The notes under the pieces: generated by a model
Databases searched by the model: none
The model's input: the letters and a program-made list of their open reading frames with translations, nothing else
Told to the model about the DNA's origin: nothing
In this document: piece by piece, positions 8,026 through 18,159 of the stretch
How the letters are laid out: every line of letters starts with the position of its first letter
Numbering within the stretch: position 1 is the first letter of the stretch
Program-made: the position numbers and the translations under genes
NCBI GenBank assembly: GCA_947496215.1
Contig: CANMCF010000018.1
Location: 27,735-91,734, forward strand
Reading direction: 5' to 3'
Source: an uncultured Bizionia sp.
GTDB taxonomy: Bacteria; Bacteroidota; Bacteroidia; Flavobacteriales; Flavobacteriaceae
DNA: 64,000 nucleotides

Positions 8026-11000
8026 TTATTTTTTTTCTACCACAATTTTTCGAGTATATCCTTCTCCATTTTCAAATTGCACATTCAATATATAAACACC
8101 AGAACTAGTATCATTTATATTTATTTTAGCTACTTTTCCATCTCCTTTTTCATTAGCAATATCATTATGAGAAATAATAGTTCTTGCATTTATATCTGTT
8201 ATGGAAAGAACAATGTTTCCTTTAGCTTTAGCCATATAGTTAACTGTAAATTCACCCCCGCTAGGATTAGGATATACAAGAATATCTTCAACTTCTTCCG
8301 TTAGATCATATTTTCCTTTCTCCTGACTTCCTTTCTGACTCATTTTTGAAGTATTAGGAACTTGACAGCAACAGTATTCCTCCATTTTACTTTTATAGTC
8401 ATTCATTCCATCCCAAATAACGAAATCATCTCCAAAAGGTGATTTTCCATCAGGTGTTGGCTGACTACTAAGGATATTTTCAGTAACAGAATAGCTGTTT
8501 ACCCAATCTGATGTATATCCTATATCTAACAAATCCGATTCAAAAGATTGTGATATAAAAGCCCCTTGATATTGACCATTTTCCAACTTTCCAAAATGGT
8601 TAAATGCTTCAACTTGTAAACTAACTTGTATATTTTCCTTTATTAAATTTTTAAATGAATTTTGCTGCATATTGCTTAGTGCCGCATTTTTAACTTTAGA
8701 CCAAAGATCATAACTTACTAAATCGGAAATATCTAGTATATAAGGAAAACTATTGTAAATTTGTGGGTTTACAAGATATGGTTTACCCATTTTAGATACC
8801 CAAGTATTCTCAACTACATCAAAAGTCCTAACAACTAAATAAGCCATCAAATAACCAGAATCAAATCCTTTTATTTTATTTAAACCACTCGCTATATGAA
8901 ATTTAGAATCTAACTCCAAAGCTACCCCTCTATTTAAATAAGTAGGTGATACACTATTAAAATTCTTTGCTTTAAAAACAATTGAAAATTCTGGCTTGTA
9001 AAGCATATTAAAAACCCCTAACTTTTCATTATAAAGAGGATAACTTCCTTTAGAACCGTTTACATATTCCGCAGGTGCCAAATGTGAATTTTTTGAACCA
9101 GGCGTGGTAATAACCACATCATCAAATAACGGTGTGGAAATTTGCAAAGTACCACTAAGTGCCAACTCTGAAAAAACCACACTTGGTTGAGGATTTGGCA
9201 ATGCTACATCAATGTTTTTATCTGGTGTATCTCTTAAATTATCATATTTTAATCTAGAAGCTTGTGCTCTGAGAGCTATAGCCCCCCCTTTCATAAAAGA
9301 GGCCCCTGCTTCAACTAATTCTCCAGCTCCTTCCATGACTTTACCTGGATTTACAAAAGGAGGATTTGCGACTTGAGCTATTTTAGCTGATCCTTTAAGT
9401 GTCTTACCAGTTGCTGTTACAAAAGCAGCTGCACTTAATGTAGTATTAGCTTCATATTCCAAACGAGCAGCCTCCCTTTGCCAAGCTTGTATTTTTTTAC
9501 CAGGAAGAACAAAATTTGCTGTATTGCTCCAGTCATCTTTACCCCATCGATCGAAATTTCTAAATGATACATCTCCCAATGTGTTTTGTTGCGTTCCATA
9601 AGGTGTTTCCAAAACTCCAGTCAAATAATTATTAGAATTGATTAACCAATTATCGATAGCCGGGCTACCAACAGGAATTGAACCACCTAGTGAACGACCT
9701 ACTATTTTTAATGAACCCGATGTAACTTTATTCACCTCAATCTGAATATTGGATTCATAAAACTCTATACAAGGATCATAGGACATTTGAAAATCAGCAT
9801 ATACAAAAGAACCAGAACTAGAAGATGGTAGTTTTACTGTTTTTGTGTAGGGTGCGTCAGATAATTCTGGATCATTTAATGCTTTGCCTTGTAAATAACT
9901 ACCCCATATTTTGGCTGGCCGAACTTCGCTTATACCTGTGTTAGGTCCGTTTTTAAGAGATATACTCAAATTATTTGCAATTGATGAATTATTCAAATAA
10001 ATAAAAACTCGTAATGTACCTTGTACTCTGTTATAAAGTATCATATAAGGTTCGTTCCTTAACTTTAAATCGGATAAAGGATTCAAATTATGATCATATC
10101 CAAAATTTACCTTTATCATCTCCCAACCATCTTCGGATTTATAATCACCTCCACCAATAAATTTACCACTTGCATCATGTCTATTAGCAATATCTGGATA
10201 ACTATTTGAAAAAAATGGGCTTTGCACAATTTCATCAACAGTTACACCATTACTCTTATATCTAAGATTATAAGATTCAGTCATCCAATCAAATTTTGGC
10301 AAGACTTGGTCATTTTCAGTATTAGAAAAATACGGATCAGTTGAAACATAATCCAACGAACTTGGTAGATTATTGAATACAGCATTATCATAATCAAAAA
10401 AGAACAATCCATCTGATGGTTTATAACGTATTATTATGGATCCACTTCTCACAGTAGTCATTAATCGGGTAAGATCTAACTTTTTTGACAAAACTGTATG
10501 AGTAGGTAATAGAAGTTCTCCTACTATTTGAGAAGATAAGTTTTTAACTTGAATCTTATTGTCTGTATATGTTAAAATGATAGGTATATGTGTGTTTGTG
10601 TATGTTTCTATACCTGTGTCAACTTCAGTAGGGCCATTAAACAAATAATATTTATTGTTTTTTATTCTTAACCCACTTTTCAATTTACGAAATCCATCAT
10701 TACTTTGATATGCAGAAGCCTTATAATAATTTACACCCAGATCCAATAGTCCAATTTCTGCATTTGTAGTTTGATTACTTGGATATATCAAAAAGGTAGC
10801 CGCTTTGGCTCCATTTATAGCTAACCCTTGCATAGATACCACATTAGCTTTATTATCAGTAATGGTACCTGGAGGAGCCGAAATGCTAGTTTGACTAAGC
10901 GCTATATTTGGTGTAATAATATGAGAAGAAGAAGCCTCCATAGGAACGGGTAAGTATCCGAAGTATTTTACGGGTTCCAATATAATTTTTTTGTTACTAG

Positions 11001-11652
11001 GAGCAGAACCTATATTATTCCTAAATTGTCTTACCACTTTGTTGGACATTCCGCTAACATTAAAATTTTTAGGATCCAGATACCCAAAAGCACTTGTAGA
11101 ATCCTCATTATAATAAAAATTTAAATTGACAGGAATCGAGGTGTGATTTTTAAATGCATTTTCAATATCCGCTATTGTTGTAGGGCTCATCAACTTTAAA
11201 TATGAATTTGATTTGTCAAATTCATTTAACTTATCGATATCCACGGGTACAATTGTAGGTTCATCTATGGGATAAATCAATTTGGACGGTTCAAAATCAT
11301 AAAAATGCCTAGCTTTGATAAAAGTACCGTACTTTACATTGATAAGAGCCATATTGTCTGCTTGATCAAGTGTTAACCACCAGTACTCGCTTTCATCCAT
11401 AGGAATATTTGCTGAAGTGCTGTTGGTTAAATGCGCCACTAATTTTGATTGATTATATTGATTCGTCAATTTCAAATACTTATTACTACCTGTCTCTTTA
11501 ATCCTTACTAGGAAAATTTGCTTGTAAGTTAACGGTTCTTGTGATGTTCCAAAACTTGGTAGCTTAAAGTTTGGATAATCATTAAATTGGGCATAGGTAT
11601 CACTCCCCATTAAGGAGATACATAACCACACTAAAAAAGTCCATTTTTTCAT
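8026..11652 (-). CDS. Large T9SS-exported protein of unknown function
   Basis: This 1208-aa protein has a Sec signal peptide (MKKWTFLVWLCISLMGSDTYAQ cut at AQ, about residue 22). Its last 80 or so residues form a type A T9SS sorting domain: ILVYPNPSGGEF, then SITDINARTI, then SGVYILNV, and a basic end KIVVEKK. It is therefore secreted through the type IX system and probably anchored at the surface. The body has no enzyme motif I recognise. It is beta-rich, with an Ala-rich helical segment around residues 720-800 and a CCCQV cluster before the sorting domain. Residues about 45-115 (around EYWWLTLDQADN) resemble small carbohydrate-binding beta folds only in a loose way. The gene stands alone between decayed mobile sequence on both sides and is AT-rich, which fits horizontal acquisition. 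Confidence 0.85.
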   Translation of the reverse strand: MKKWTFLVWLCISLMGSDTYAQFNDYPNFKLPSFGTSQEPLTYKQIFLVRIKETGSNKYLKLTNQYNQSKLVAHLTNSTSANIPMDESEYWWLTLDQADNMALINVKYGTFIKARHFYDFEPSKLIYPIDEPTIVPVDIDKLNEFDKSNSYLKLMSPTTIADIENAFKNHTSIPVNLNFYYNEDSTSAFGYLDPKNFNVSGMSNKVVRQFRNNIGSAPSNKKIILEPVKYFGYLPVPMEASSSHIITPNIALSQTSISAPPGTITDNKANVVSMQGLAINGAKAATFLIYPSNQTTNAEIGLLDLGVNYYKASAYQSNDGFRKLKSGLRIKNNKYYLFNGPTEVDTGIETYTNTHIPIILTYTDNKIQVKNLSSQIVGELLLPTHTVLSKKLDLTRLMTTVRSGSIIIRYKPSDGLFFFDYDNAVFNNLPSSLDYVSTDPYFSNTENDQVLPKFDWMTESYNLRYKSNGVTVDEIVQSPFFSNSYPDIANRHDASGKFIGGGDYKSEDGWEMIKVNFGYDHNLNPLSDLKLRNEPYMILYNRVQGTLRVFIYLNNSSIANNLSISLKNGPNTGISEVRPAKIWGSYLQGKALNDPELSDAPYTKTVKLPSSSSGSFVYADFQMSYDPCIEFYESNIQIEVNKVTSGSLKIVGRSLGGSIPVGSPAIDNWLINSNNYLTGVLETPYGTQQNTLGDVSFRNFDRWGKDDWSNTANFVLPGKKIQAWQREAARLEYEANTTLSAAAFVTATGKTLKGSAKIAQVANPPFVNPGKVMEGAGELVEAGASFMKGGAIALRAQASRLKYDNLRDTPDKNIDVALPNPQPSVVFSELALSGTLQISTPLFDDVVITTPGSKNSHLAPAEYVNGSKGSYPLYNEKLGVFNMLYKPEFSIVFKAKNFNSVSPTYLNRGVALELDSKFHIASGLNKIKGFDSGYLMAYLVVRTFDVVENTWVSKMGKPYLVNPQIYNSFPYILDISDLVSYDLWSKVKNAALSNMQQNSFKNLIKENIQVSLQVEAFNHFGKLENGQYQGAFISQSFESDLLDIGYTSDWVNSYSVTENILSSQPTPDGKSPFGDDFVIWDGMNDYKSKMEEYCCCQVPNTSKMSQKGSQEKGKYDLTEEVEDILVYPNPSGGEFTVNYMAKAKGNIVLSITDINARTIISHNDIANEKGDGKVAKININDTSSGVYILNVQFENGEGYTRKIVVEKK

Positions 11653-12594
11653 AATTCTATTTTATATATATAATTTATAAATATGAAACAATAAAGAACC
11701 TTGGCGCTAAGATAAAAATATTTCGAGGCGAAAATAGGAGTAAATATTTCTTCACTAAACTAGTAGGTACCAGTCATTTTCTTAATTAACATACATTTAT
11801 AGATTACCTGTCGTAAACTTAACATTCAGAACAGATTAGCATCTTTTTAATTACTTTTTCTCGTTTTAATAAAAATAAATTTGAATACATTGAAACTAGT
11901 GATGATATTTTCTTTCTGAAATTTGACAAAGGAAACCCGCAAACGAGGAAGTAAGCACTAGTGAGCAACGAACAGATTGTCGCGGTAGTTACTTGTGATA
12001 AGTCATACTTCGGGTAACGACAAGAAAACGAACAATGTAGTAAACAACTACAGTTAAAAACGGTGGCTTTGATTTTCAAATCAGCCCCAAAGTGACATAA
12101 TATGCTTATCAACTTAATCAAATTCAGAAACGAACTATCTCCTAGCTTATACTATCAAAACATAAAATTGATTAGCCCTAAATAACGGCAGAGCCTTTAA
12201 AACATAACCACCGTCTTTGACAGTGGTCTTTCATAGTCAAATGACTACCCAAAGACTAAGCCATCGAGGTATCAAGCGGAAAAAAACTTATTTTAGTTTA
12301 ATGAAAACCTAAAGTTTTCAAACTTTTCACTTAACCCCGAGATAAAACCTCGATAAATTCTATAGATTAAATCATTAACAGGATAACTATCGAATAGCTA
12401 GCAGGATTATAAGAGACTAGTATGTCGTTGGATGAAAAAAGGTGGCAACCAATATTAAAACCCTTTGCATACTACACTCATGCAGAACAAAATGTATGCA
12501 AATTTGGAAAGCAACTATCTAATCAGTCGTGTGATTTAGTTTCCTTTTTCATAGTACTTTGCCTTACTTAATTACAAAACCAGATAATCACAAT
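11653..12594. other. 0.94-kb region without a convincing gene
   Basis: It contains the right copy of the 98-bp imperfect repeat (12437-12534) and otherwise only AT-rich sequence. A 100-codon open frame on the minus strand (11819-12121) is Cys-rich, has no ribosome site and no recognisable motif, and is not called. The character of the region matches 6843-8025, consistent with old insertion debris. Confidence 0.55.
12437..12534. repeat. Imperfect direct repeat, right copy
   Basis: This is the counterpart of 6918-7015 (same orientation, same 98-nt length, roughly two thirds identical by eye). It ends 60 nt before the uvrD stop codon. Confidence 0.6.
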
Positions 12595-14931
12595 CTACCC
12601 AATCAATTCCAACTTGGCGAAACGCAACAATAGTTTCTTCACACCTCCAAACTCAAAGTCTATTTCAGCTTTTACATCGGCGCCTTTGCCTTCTATCTTA
12701 AGCACTTCTCCTCTACCAAATTTCAAATGCTTCACTCTATTGCCCACTGTCAATTCCCCGTCAAATAAATTGGCGCTTATAGGAGCTTCTATTTCTGATG
12801 CCTTTTTCATCTTCTTAGGAGAACTTATCTCAAAGTTTACAGGCTTGTTCTTGTCGGTTTTCTTTTTTAGTTTAGGTTGCACGGCTTTTTTGAATCTAAT
12901 TTTATTTGATGGCGTATCCCCAAAGATATCGGCAGATAACATTGGATTTATACGGCGTTCTTCTATTGGTGTGAGTACTTCCAAGTACTCATCATCTATT
13001 TCTTCTATGAAACGACTTGGCTCTGAGTCTACCAGTTTTCCCCAACGATAGCGTGACAAAGCATATGTCAAGTAGGCTTGTTTTTCGGCTCTGGTCAATG
13101 CGACATAGAATAAGCGTCTTTCTTCTTCTAAATCGTCACGTGTATTCATACTCATGGCACTTGGAAATAAATCTTCTTCCAATCCAACAACAAACACGTG
13201 ATTGAACTCCAATCCCTTTGCCAAGTGAATAGTCATTAGAGCCACATGATCGGTGTCTCCTTTATCGGCATCCAAGTCTGTAGCCAAGGCAACATCTTCC
13301 AAGAACTCCGCCAAAGAGTCTGAAGCATCAGCCAGTTCTAGTTGGCCTTCCACGAAATCCTTGATTCCGTTTAAAAGCTCTTCTACGTTTTCCAAACGTG
13401 TGATACCTTCTGGTGTACCATCCTTGTTGAACTCACGCATCAAACCACTAGTCTTCGTCATATGCTCGGCCAAATCGAAAGCATTGGCTGTTTCGTTCAT
13501 TACTTGATAACTCTTTATCAAGGTAACAAAGTCTCGTAATTTGCTTTTGGTACCGTTATTTATGTTGACGTCAACGCTATCTATGTTTTCCAGCAGTTCA
13601 AAAATAGTTTTCCCATAACCATTGGCAGCAACAATCAACCTGTCTATGGTTGTTTGCCCTATGCCTCTTGCAGGATAGTTGATAACTCTTTTCAAAGCTT
13701 CTTCATCAGCTGGATTCAATATCAACCTCAGATAGGCTGTAACATCTTTGATTTCCTTACGTTGGTAAAAAGACAAGCCTCCATAGATTCTATATGGTAT
13801 TTCCCTTTTCCTCAAAGCATCCTCCATTGCTCGTGATTGTGCATTGGTACGATACAGTATGGCAAAATCACTATTCAAAAGCTGATTGTTCATTTTCGTT
13901 TCGAAAATGGTACTGGCAACATAACGTCCTTCATCTCCATCGGTCAACGAACGATGCACTATCACCTTCCCTCCTTCATCATTTGCCGTCCAAACGACTT
14001 TATCCAATTTCGTCTGGTTATGGTCTATTACGGAATTAGCTGCATTCACAATATTTTTCGTAGATCGATAATTTTGTTCCAAACGATACATCTTCACATC
14101 ATCGTAATCTTTCTGGAAGTTCAATATGTTGTTTATGTTTGCTCCACGGAAAGCATAGATACTTTGTGCATCATCCCCTACCACGCAAATGTTTTGAAAA
14201 CGATCAGCCAGTGCTCTTACGATTAGATATTGGGAATGGTTGGTATCCTGATACTCATCCACCAATATGTATCGGAATCGGTTTTGGTATTGCGCCAAAA
14301 CCGCTGGAAAACGTGTCAGCAATTCGTTCGTACGCAACAACAAGTCATCAAAATCCATTGCTCCAGCCTTAAAACAACGATCTACATATTCCTTGTATAC
14401 TTCTCCCATTCTTGGTCGACGTGCCATAGCATCGGCTTCCATTAGTTCAGGGTTTTTGAAATAGGCCTTTACCGTTATCAAACTATTCTTGTATGATGAG
14501 ATCCTGCTATATACTTGCTTCGTCTTATAGACGTCCTTGTCCAATCCCATTTCTTTTATGATGGACCCCATTAAACGTTGGGAATCTTGCGTATCGTAAA
14601 TGGTGAAATTGCTTGGAAAACCCAAATGATGCCCTTCAAAACGCAATATCTTTGCGAATACAGAGTGAAAGGTTCCCATCCATAGGTTTTTTGCCTCTCC
14701 ATCTCCAACGATGTGGGAAATTCTCTCTTTCATTTCACGAGCCGCCTTGTTTGTAAAGGTCAATGACAATATGTTGAAAGCATCCACACCTTGACTCATT
14801 AAATAGGCAATACGATATGTTAATACCCTCGTTTTGCCAGACCCTGCTCCTGCAATGATAATCATTGGTCCCTCCTTCTGTACCGTTGGCGCATATTGCG
14901 CTTCATTCAATTGACTTAAATACTTTTCCAA
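12595..14931 (-). CDS. uvrD: ATP-dependent 3'-5' DNA helicase UvrD/PcrA
   Basis: This superfamily 1A helicase unwinds DNA during nucleotide-excision and mismatch repair. The ordered helicase motifs are visible: Q motif LNEAQ at the N-terminus, Walker A AGAGSGKT (about residue 27), motif Ia LTFTNKAAREM, motif II DEYQDTN, motif III VGDDAQSIYAFRGA, motif IV LEQNYRS, motif V VALMTIHLAKGLEF and motif VI VALTRAEKQAYL. The C-terminal 50 residues (GNRVKHLKFGRGEVL) form the Tudor-like domain that binds RNA polymerase in PcrA. Length 778 aa is normal. It is a single-gene unit, divergent from the phosphatase pair. Confidence 0.97.
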   Translation of the reverse strand: MEKYLSQLNEAQYAPTVQKEGPMIIIAGAGSGKTRVLTYRIAYLMSQGVDAFNILSLTFTNKAAREMKERISHIVGDGEAKNLWMGTFHSVFAKILRFEGHHLGFPSNFTIYDTQDSQRLMGSIIKEMGLDKDVYKTKQVYSRISSYKNSLITVKAYFKNPELMEADAMARRPRMGEVYKEYVDRCFKAGAMDFDDLLLRTNELLTRFPAVLAQYQNRFRYILVDEYQDTNHSQYLIVRALADRFQNICVVGDDAQSIYAFRGANINNILNFQKDYDDVKMYRLEQNYRSTKNIVNAANSVIDHNQTKLDKVVWTANDEGGKVIVHRSLTDGDEGRYVASTIFETKMNNQLLNSDFAILYRTNAQSRAMEDALRKREIPYRIYGGLSFYQRKEIKDVTAYLRLILNPADEEALKRVINYPARGIGQTTIDRLIVAANGYGKTIFELLENIDSVDVNINNGTKSKLRDFVTLIKSYQVMNETANAFDLAEHMTKTSGLMREFNKDGTPEGITRLENVEELLNGIKDFVEGQLELADASDSLAEFLEDVALATDLDADKGDTDHVALMTIHLAKGLEFNHVFVVGLEEDLFPSAMSMNTRDDLEEERRLFYVALTRAEKQAYLTYALSRYRWGKLVDSEPSRFIEEIDDEYLEVLTPIEERRINPMLSADIFGDTPSNKIRFKKAVQPKLKKKTDKNKPVNFEISSPKKMKKASEIEAPISANLFDGELTVGNRVKHLKFGRGEVLKIEGKGADVKAEIDFEFGGVKKLLLRFAKLELIG

Positions 14932-15162
14932 ATTGGCTTGATTTTTAAATGGTAAAAATAAGTATTGTCATAGTTTTATTCCTTCCGATTTATCAATAAT
15001 TATAAACAAATTCTTTCCTCCTTCTTAGTTTTGTTTTCAAGCCCCTCTCCAGTTGATTATTCCCAAAAGCCATTCTTTGACCAAAAACCACGTAAAAACA
15101 CCTGAAAATAAATTGAAACAATTGTTTTAATTTGGAAAACCAAACTTCAACAAACAAACTCG

Positions 15163-15672
15163 ATGGGCTTTCCAAAGCAAATATTAATTATAAGGCATGC
15201 AGAAAAACCGCATGAGAAAAACAATGAGAACCTATCTGTAAAAGGATATGAAAGAGCATCTGCATTGGCATACTACATACCAGATGACTTTGATACGATA
15301 GATCATATTTTCGCTGCTGGCATCGGGCATCATAGTCCTAGTCACCGACCTGTGGAAACAGTCACTCCCTTAGCTGAGCGCCTAGGGCTGAAAATTCATC
15401 AAAAATATTTGAAAGATGACCATACGACCATGGTCAACCATATTCTTGGTGATGACAAATACACAGACTCCAATGTAGTCGTTTGTTGGGAGCACACGGA
15501 CATCGAAGCCATTTCAACTGCCTTTGGTACGACCAACGTCCCTTCAAATCCGTGGCCAAAAACCATTTTTGATTTAGTCTGGAAATTATCAATTGTTCCT
15601 TCTCAAAACACTTATAGCTTAGAACAAATACCTCAATTACTACTGTACGGAGATACCAAAACCAAAATCTAA
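15163..15672 (+). CDS. Histidine phosphatase superfamily protein
   Basis: This is a small (169 aa) cytoplasmic member of the histidine phosphatase (phosphoglycerate mutase-like) clan. The N-terminal LIIRHAEKP is the RHG/RHA signature with the phospho-accepting His, and VVCWEHTDI near residue 108 provides the second catalytic His. The middle part LSVKGYERASALAYYI is the usual helix after the signature. The substrate is unknown. It is followed after 13 nt by a dual-specificity-type phosphatase, so two unrelated phosphatase folds appear to be cotranscribed. No signal peptide is visible. Confidence 0.82.
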   Translation: MGFPKQILIIRHAEKPHEKNNENLSVKGYERASALAYYIPDDFDTIDHIFAAGIGHHSPSHRPVETVTPLAERLGLKIHQKYLKDDHTTMVNHILGDDKYTDSNVVVCWEHTDIEAISTAFGTTNVPSNPWPKTIFDLVWKLSIVPSQNTYSLEQIPQLLLYGDTKTKI

Positions 15673-15685
15673 GACCTTTACCGAC

Positions 15686-16405
15686 ATGTCTTTATCTTTT
15701 TGTGAAGAAATACAAAACAAAACTGAAGAACAATTTTGTACCAATCCCATATGGAATTTCCCTTCTAGGCCAACATCCGTACAAATAGCAACTCCTGTAT
15801 TTGAAGTACCAACCCGTATTTTACCCAACGGAAACAAACAATTTATCTATGTAGGCACATACGACTTGAGTGCAAATCTTTTGCAAATGAATGGCATTGC
15901 CGGTGTTTTGAATGTCGCCTATGATGTTAATGATGCAAAATCTCTTCAACAAACTTTAAAAACAAAGAAGATAGAAAAAGATGGAACAGAAACGACCATT
16001 AACTATCTATCTACCCAATTATCCAAAGTTGGACTAATTGATGGGCCAGAAAACAATGTTATGACTTTATTGGCTGCTTTGTACATGGCTGACCAATTGT
16101 TAGACTTTCTTCCTGAAGAAAAACAGCTGAAAGATGATATGGTTAATATTTACCCTCAAGGCAACTTATTAATTCATTGTCATGATGGTGGTAGTCGATC
16201 GGTGACAGTGGCCGCTTTGTATATTTATTATAAATTTTATACGAATCAAAGCATTTATTCCTTTGAAGACTTCTATTACCAAATCATATGCTACCGATGG
16301 TCGGCTGGAGCTGTAAACGATCATCCAACTTTGGGTATTTGTCAAACTGCCATCCAACTTTTAAATACCTTTTCTGAAATATTCCCAAAACCTGTTTATA
16401 GGTAA
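15686..16405 (+). CDS. Dual-specificity / tyrosine phosphatase-like protein
   Basis: This 239-aa cytoplasmic protein carries the cysteine phosphatase P-loop as HCHDGGSRS near residue 160 (HCX5R), which provides the nucleophilic Cys and phosphate-binding Arg. The upstream strand FIYVGTYDLSANLLQMNGI and the GVLNVAYDVND segment match dual-specificity phosphatase domains. A general-acid Asp is not securely placed. Together with the histidine phosphatase 13 nt upstream it forms a two-gene operon. The target could be a phosphoprotein, phosphoinositide-like lipid or sugar phosphate; the sequence does not say which. Such domains are uncommon in flavobacteria. Confidence 0.75.
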   Translation: MSLSFCEEIQNKTEEQFCTNPIWNFPSRPTSVQIATPVFEVPTRILPNGNKQFIYVGTYDLSANLLQMNGIAGVLNVAYDVNDAKSLQQTLKTKKIEKDGTETTINYLSTQLSKVGLIDGPENNVMTLLAALYMADQLLDFLPEEKQLKDDMVNIYPQGNLLIHCHDGGSRSVTVAALYIYYKFYTNQSIYSFEDFYYQIICYRWSAGAVNDHPTLGICQTAIQLLNTFSEIFPKPVYR

Positions 16406-16468
16406 GGTCATCTCATCTTCTATCAGTAAAAAGCTACTCTTAGTTTATATAGAAGAGCAGATAATGTT

Positions 16469-16476
16469 TATTTTTG
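16469..16476 (+). promoter_or_regulatory. -7 box (TATTTTTG) before the glutamate-synthase-like gene
   Basis: TATTTTTG fits TAnnTTTG and overlaps the TTG that would be the earliest in-frame start (16474). The transcript should begin near 16483, so the ATG at 16498 is the true start. Confidence 0.55.
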
Positions 16477-16497
16477 GAAAAATACCTTTCAAAAATT

Positions 16498-18051
16498 ATG
16501 GATACTATACTTACCTTCTTTTCTAATATCTCTTGGTGGCTTTGGATTATAATCGTTTTGGTACTTGTTGCCATTAGAGACGTTGCACAACGCAAACATA
16601 CCATAAGTCATAACTTTCCCATTGTTGGTCATATCCGCTATATGTTTGAAAGCATCGGTCCTGAGATCCGCCAGTATTTTGTTGCCAACAATAGAGAAGA
16701 ACTACCTTTTAATCGTATAGAGCGTGGTTGGATCTATGCTTCCGCCAAAAAGGAAAACAATTATGAAGGCTTTGGAACCGATCGTGACATCTATGCACAT
16801 CAGCACATATTCATCAACAATGCAATGATGCCCTATCAAGTAGACAAAGCTCATCCAAATGCAATAGATCAAAACTTTTTGCCTTGTGCAAAGATAATCG
16901 GAGAATTCAAAAAACGTAAACGTCCGTATAGGCCTGCCTCGATAATCAATGTATCTGCCATGAGTTTTGGGTCCTTGTCCGCAAAGGCCGTCGAATCTTT
17001 AAACAAGGGTGTGCAGATGGCAAATGCATACCATAATACTGGAGAGGGAGGGCTGTCTCCCTACCATAGCAATGGAGGTGATGTCGTGTTTCATTTTGGA
17101 ACAGGGTATTTTGGAGTACGTTCAAAAAATGGTGGTTTTTCCATGGAAAAGATGGTAAAACTCGTTGAGGACAATCCATTTATCCGTGCCATCGAAGTTA
17201 AATTGTCGCAAGGTGCCAAACCAGGAAAAGGGGGCGTATTGCCAGGCTCCAAAATAACACCGGAAATTGCTAAAATCCGTGGTGTGGAAGTAGGAAAGGA
17301 TGTCTTGTCTCCTCCAAATCACAAAGCATTTTCAAATGTATCGGAATTAGTTGATTTTGTGGAAAGCATTGCTGAAGCCACTGGCTTGCCAGTTGGCATC
17401 AAAGCTGCCATAGGTAAACTGGATCAATGGAAGGAGTTGGCGGATATCATGGCCAAAACCGGAAAAGGCCCGGATTTCATTACTGTAGATGGTGGTGAAG
17501 GTGGTACTGGAGCTGCTCCTCCAAGTTTTGCCGATCACGTTTCCTTGCCATGGGTCTATGGTTTTTCCGACCTATACAAGCTCTTTCAGTCCAAGGGGTT
17601 AAGTGAACAGATTGTATTCATAGGTAGTGGAAAATTAGGGTTTCCTGCCAAAGCTGCCATGGCATTTGCAATGGGTGTTGACTGCATTAATGTTGCAAGG
17701 GAAGCCATGATGAGCATTGGTTGCATTCAGGCACAAGTTTGTCATACCAACAGATGCCCAAGTGGTGTCGCAACACAAAGCAAATGGCTACAAAACGGAA
17801 TAGATCCAACTCTAAAATCGGTACGATTGGCTCAGTATTTCAAAACCTTCAGAAAAGAGTTTGTAGAAATCACCCATGCTGCCGGTTATGAACATCCTTG
17901 TCAATTTAAAATGAGTGACATCGAATTAAACATAGATGCCAACAAATTATCCACCGAATTGGATAAAACCTATAGTTATGAAAAAACACCTGTTCCTTTC
18001 AATGGCATGAGATCATTAAAAGATTGCCCCCACATGGGTGGGAAAGAATAA
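16498..18051 (+). CDS. FMN-binding glutamate synthase-family protein (membrane-anchored)
   Basis: This is a stand-alone version of the GltB synthase domain. An N-terminal membrane segment (WWLWIIIVLVLVAI, about residues 10-25) anchors it. The catalytic region holds INVSAMSFGSLS and a GEGGLSPYH loop for FMN binding, then ITVDGGEGGTGAAP. The [3Fe-4S] site reads CIQAQVCHTNRCPSG (three Cys). It lacks the glutaminase (class II amidotransferase) domain of true glutamate synthase, so it cannot draw ammonia from glutamine by itself. The reaction of this family (archaeal-type GltB or a related flavin oxidoreductase) is unsettled. The start follows from the promoter box at 16469. Confidence 0.87.
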   Translation: MDTILTFFSNISWWLWIIIVLVLVAIRDVAQRKHTISHNFPIVGHIRYMFESIGPEIRQYFVANNREELPFNRIERGWIYASAKKENNYEGFGTDRDIYAHQHIFINNAMMPYQVDKAHPNAIDQNFLPCAKIIGEFKKRKRPYRPASIINVSAMSFGSLSAKAVESLNKGVQMANAYHNTGEGGLSPYHSNGGDVVFHFGTGYFGVRSKNGGFSMEKMVKLVEDNPFIRAIEVKLSQGAKPGKGGVLPGSKITPEIAKIRGVEVGKDVLSPPNHKAFSNVSELVDFVESIAEATGLPVGIKAAIGKLDQWKELADIMAKTGKGPDFITVDGGEGGTGAAPPSFADHVSLPWVYGFSDLYKLFQSKGLSEQIVFIGSGKLGFPAKAAMAFAMGVDCINVAREAMMSIGCIQAQVCHTNRCPSGVATQSKWLQNGIDPTLKSVRLAQYFKTFRKEFVEITHAAGYEHPCQFKMSDIELNIDANKLSTELDKTYSYEKTPVPFNGMRSLKDCPHMGGKE

Positions 18052-18108
18052 ACAAATGGGGAGACATAATTTAGATCGATCTCTTTAGTTTCAAACTTTT
18101 ACGTTTTC

Positions 18109-18139
18109 TTGTACAATAAAAGAAAACAAGTTATGTTTG
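18109..18139 (+). promoter_or_regulatory. Promoter TTG-N20-TATGTTTG
   Basis: A -33 TTG at 18109-18111 and a perfect -7 TATGTTTG at 18132-18139 lie 20 nt upstream of the ATG at 18160. This is one of the clearest Bacteroidota promoters in the window. Confidence 0.6.
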
Positions 18140-18159
18140 TTCTCTAAACCTATTTACTC

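Noticed and set aside
11819..12121. 100-codon open frame on the minus strand
   Set aside because: No recognisable motif, no promoter box or ribosome site, Cys/Ser/Leu-rich composition like random AT-rich DNA; lies in decayed region.
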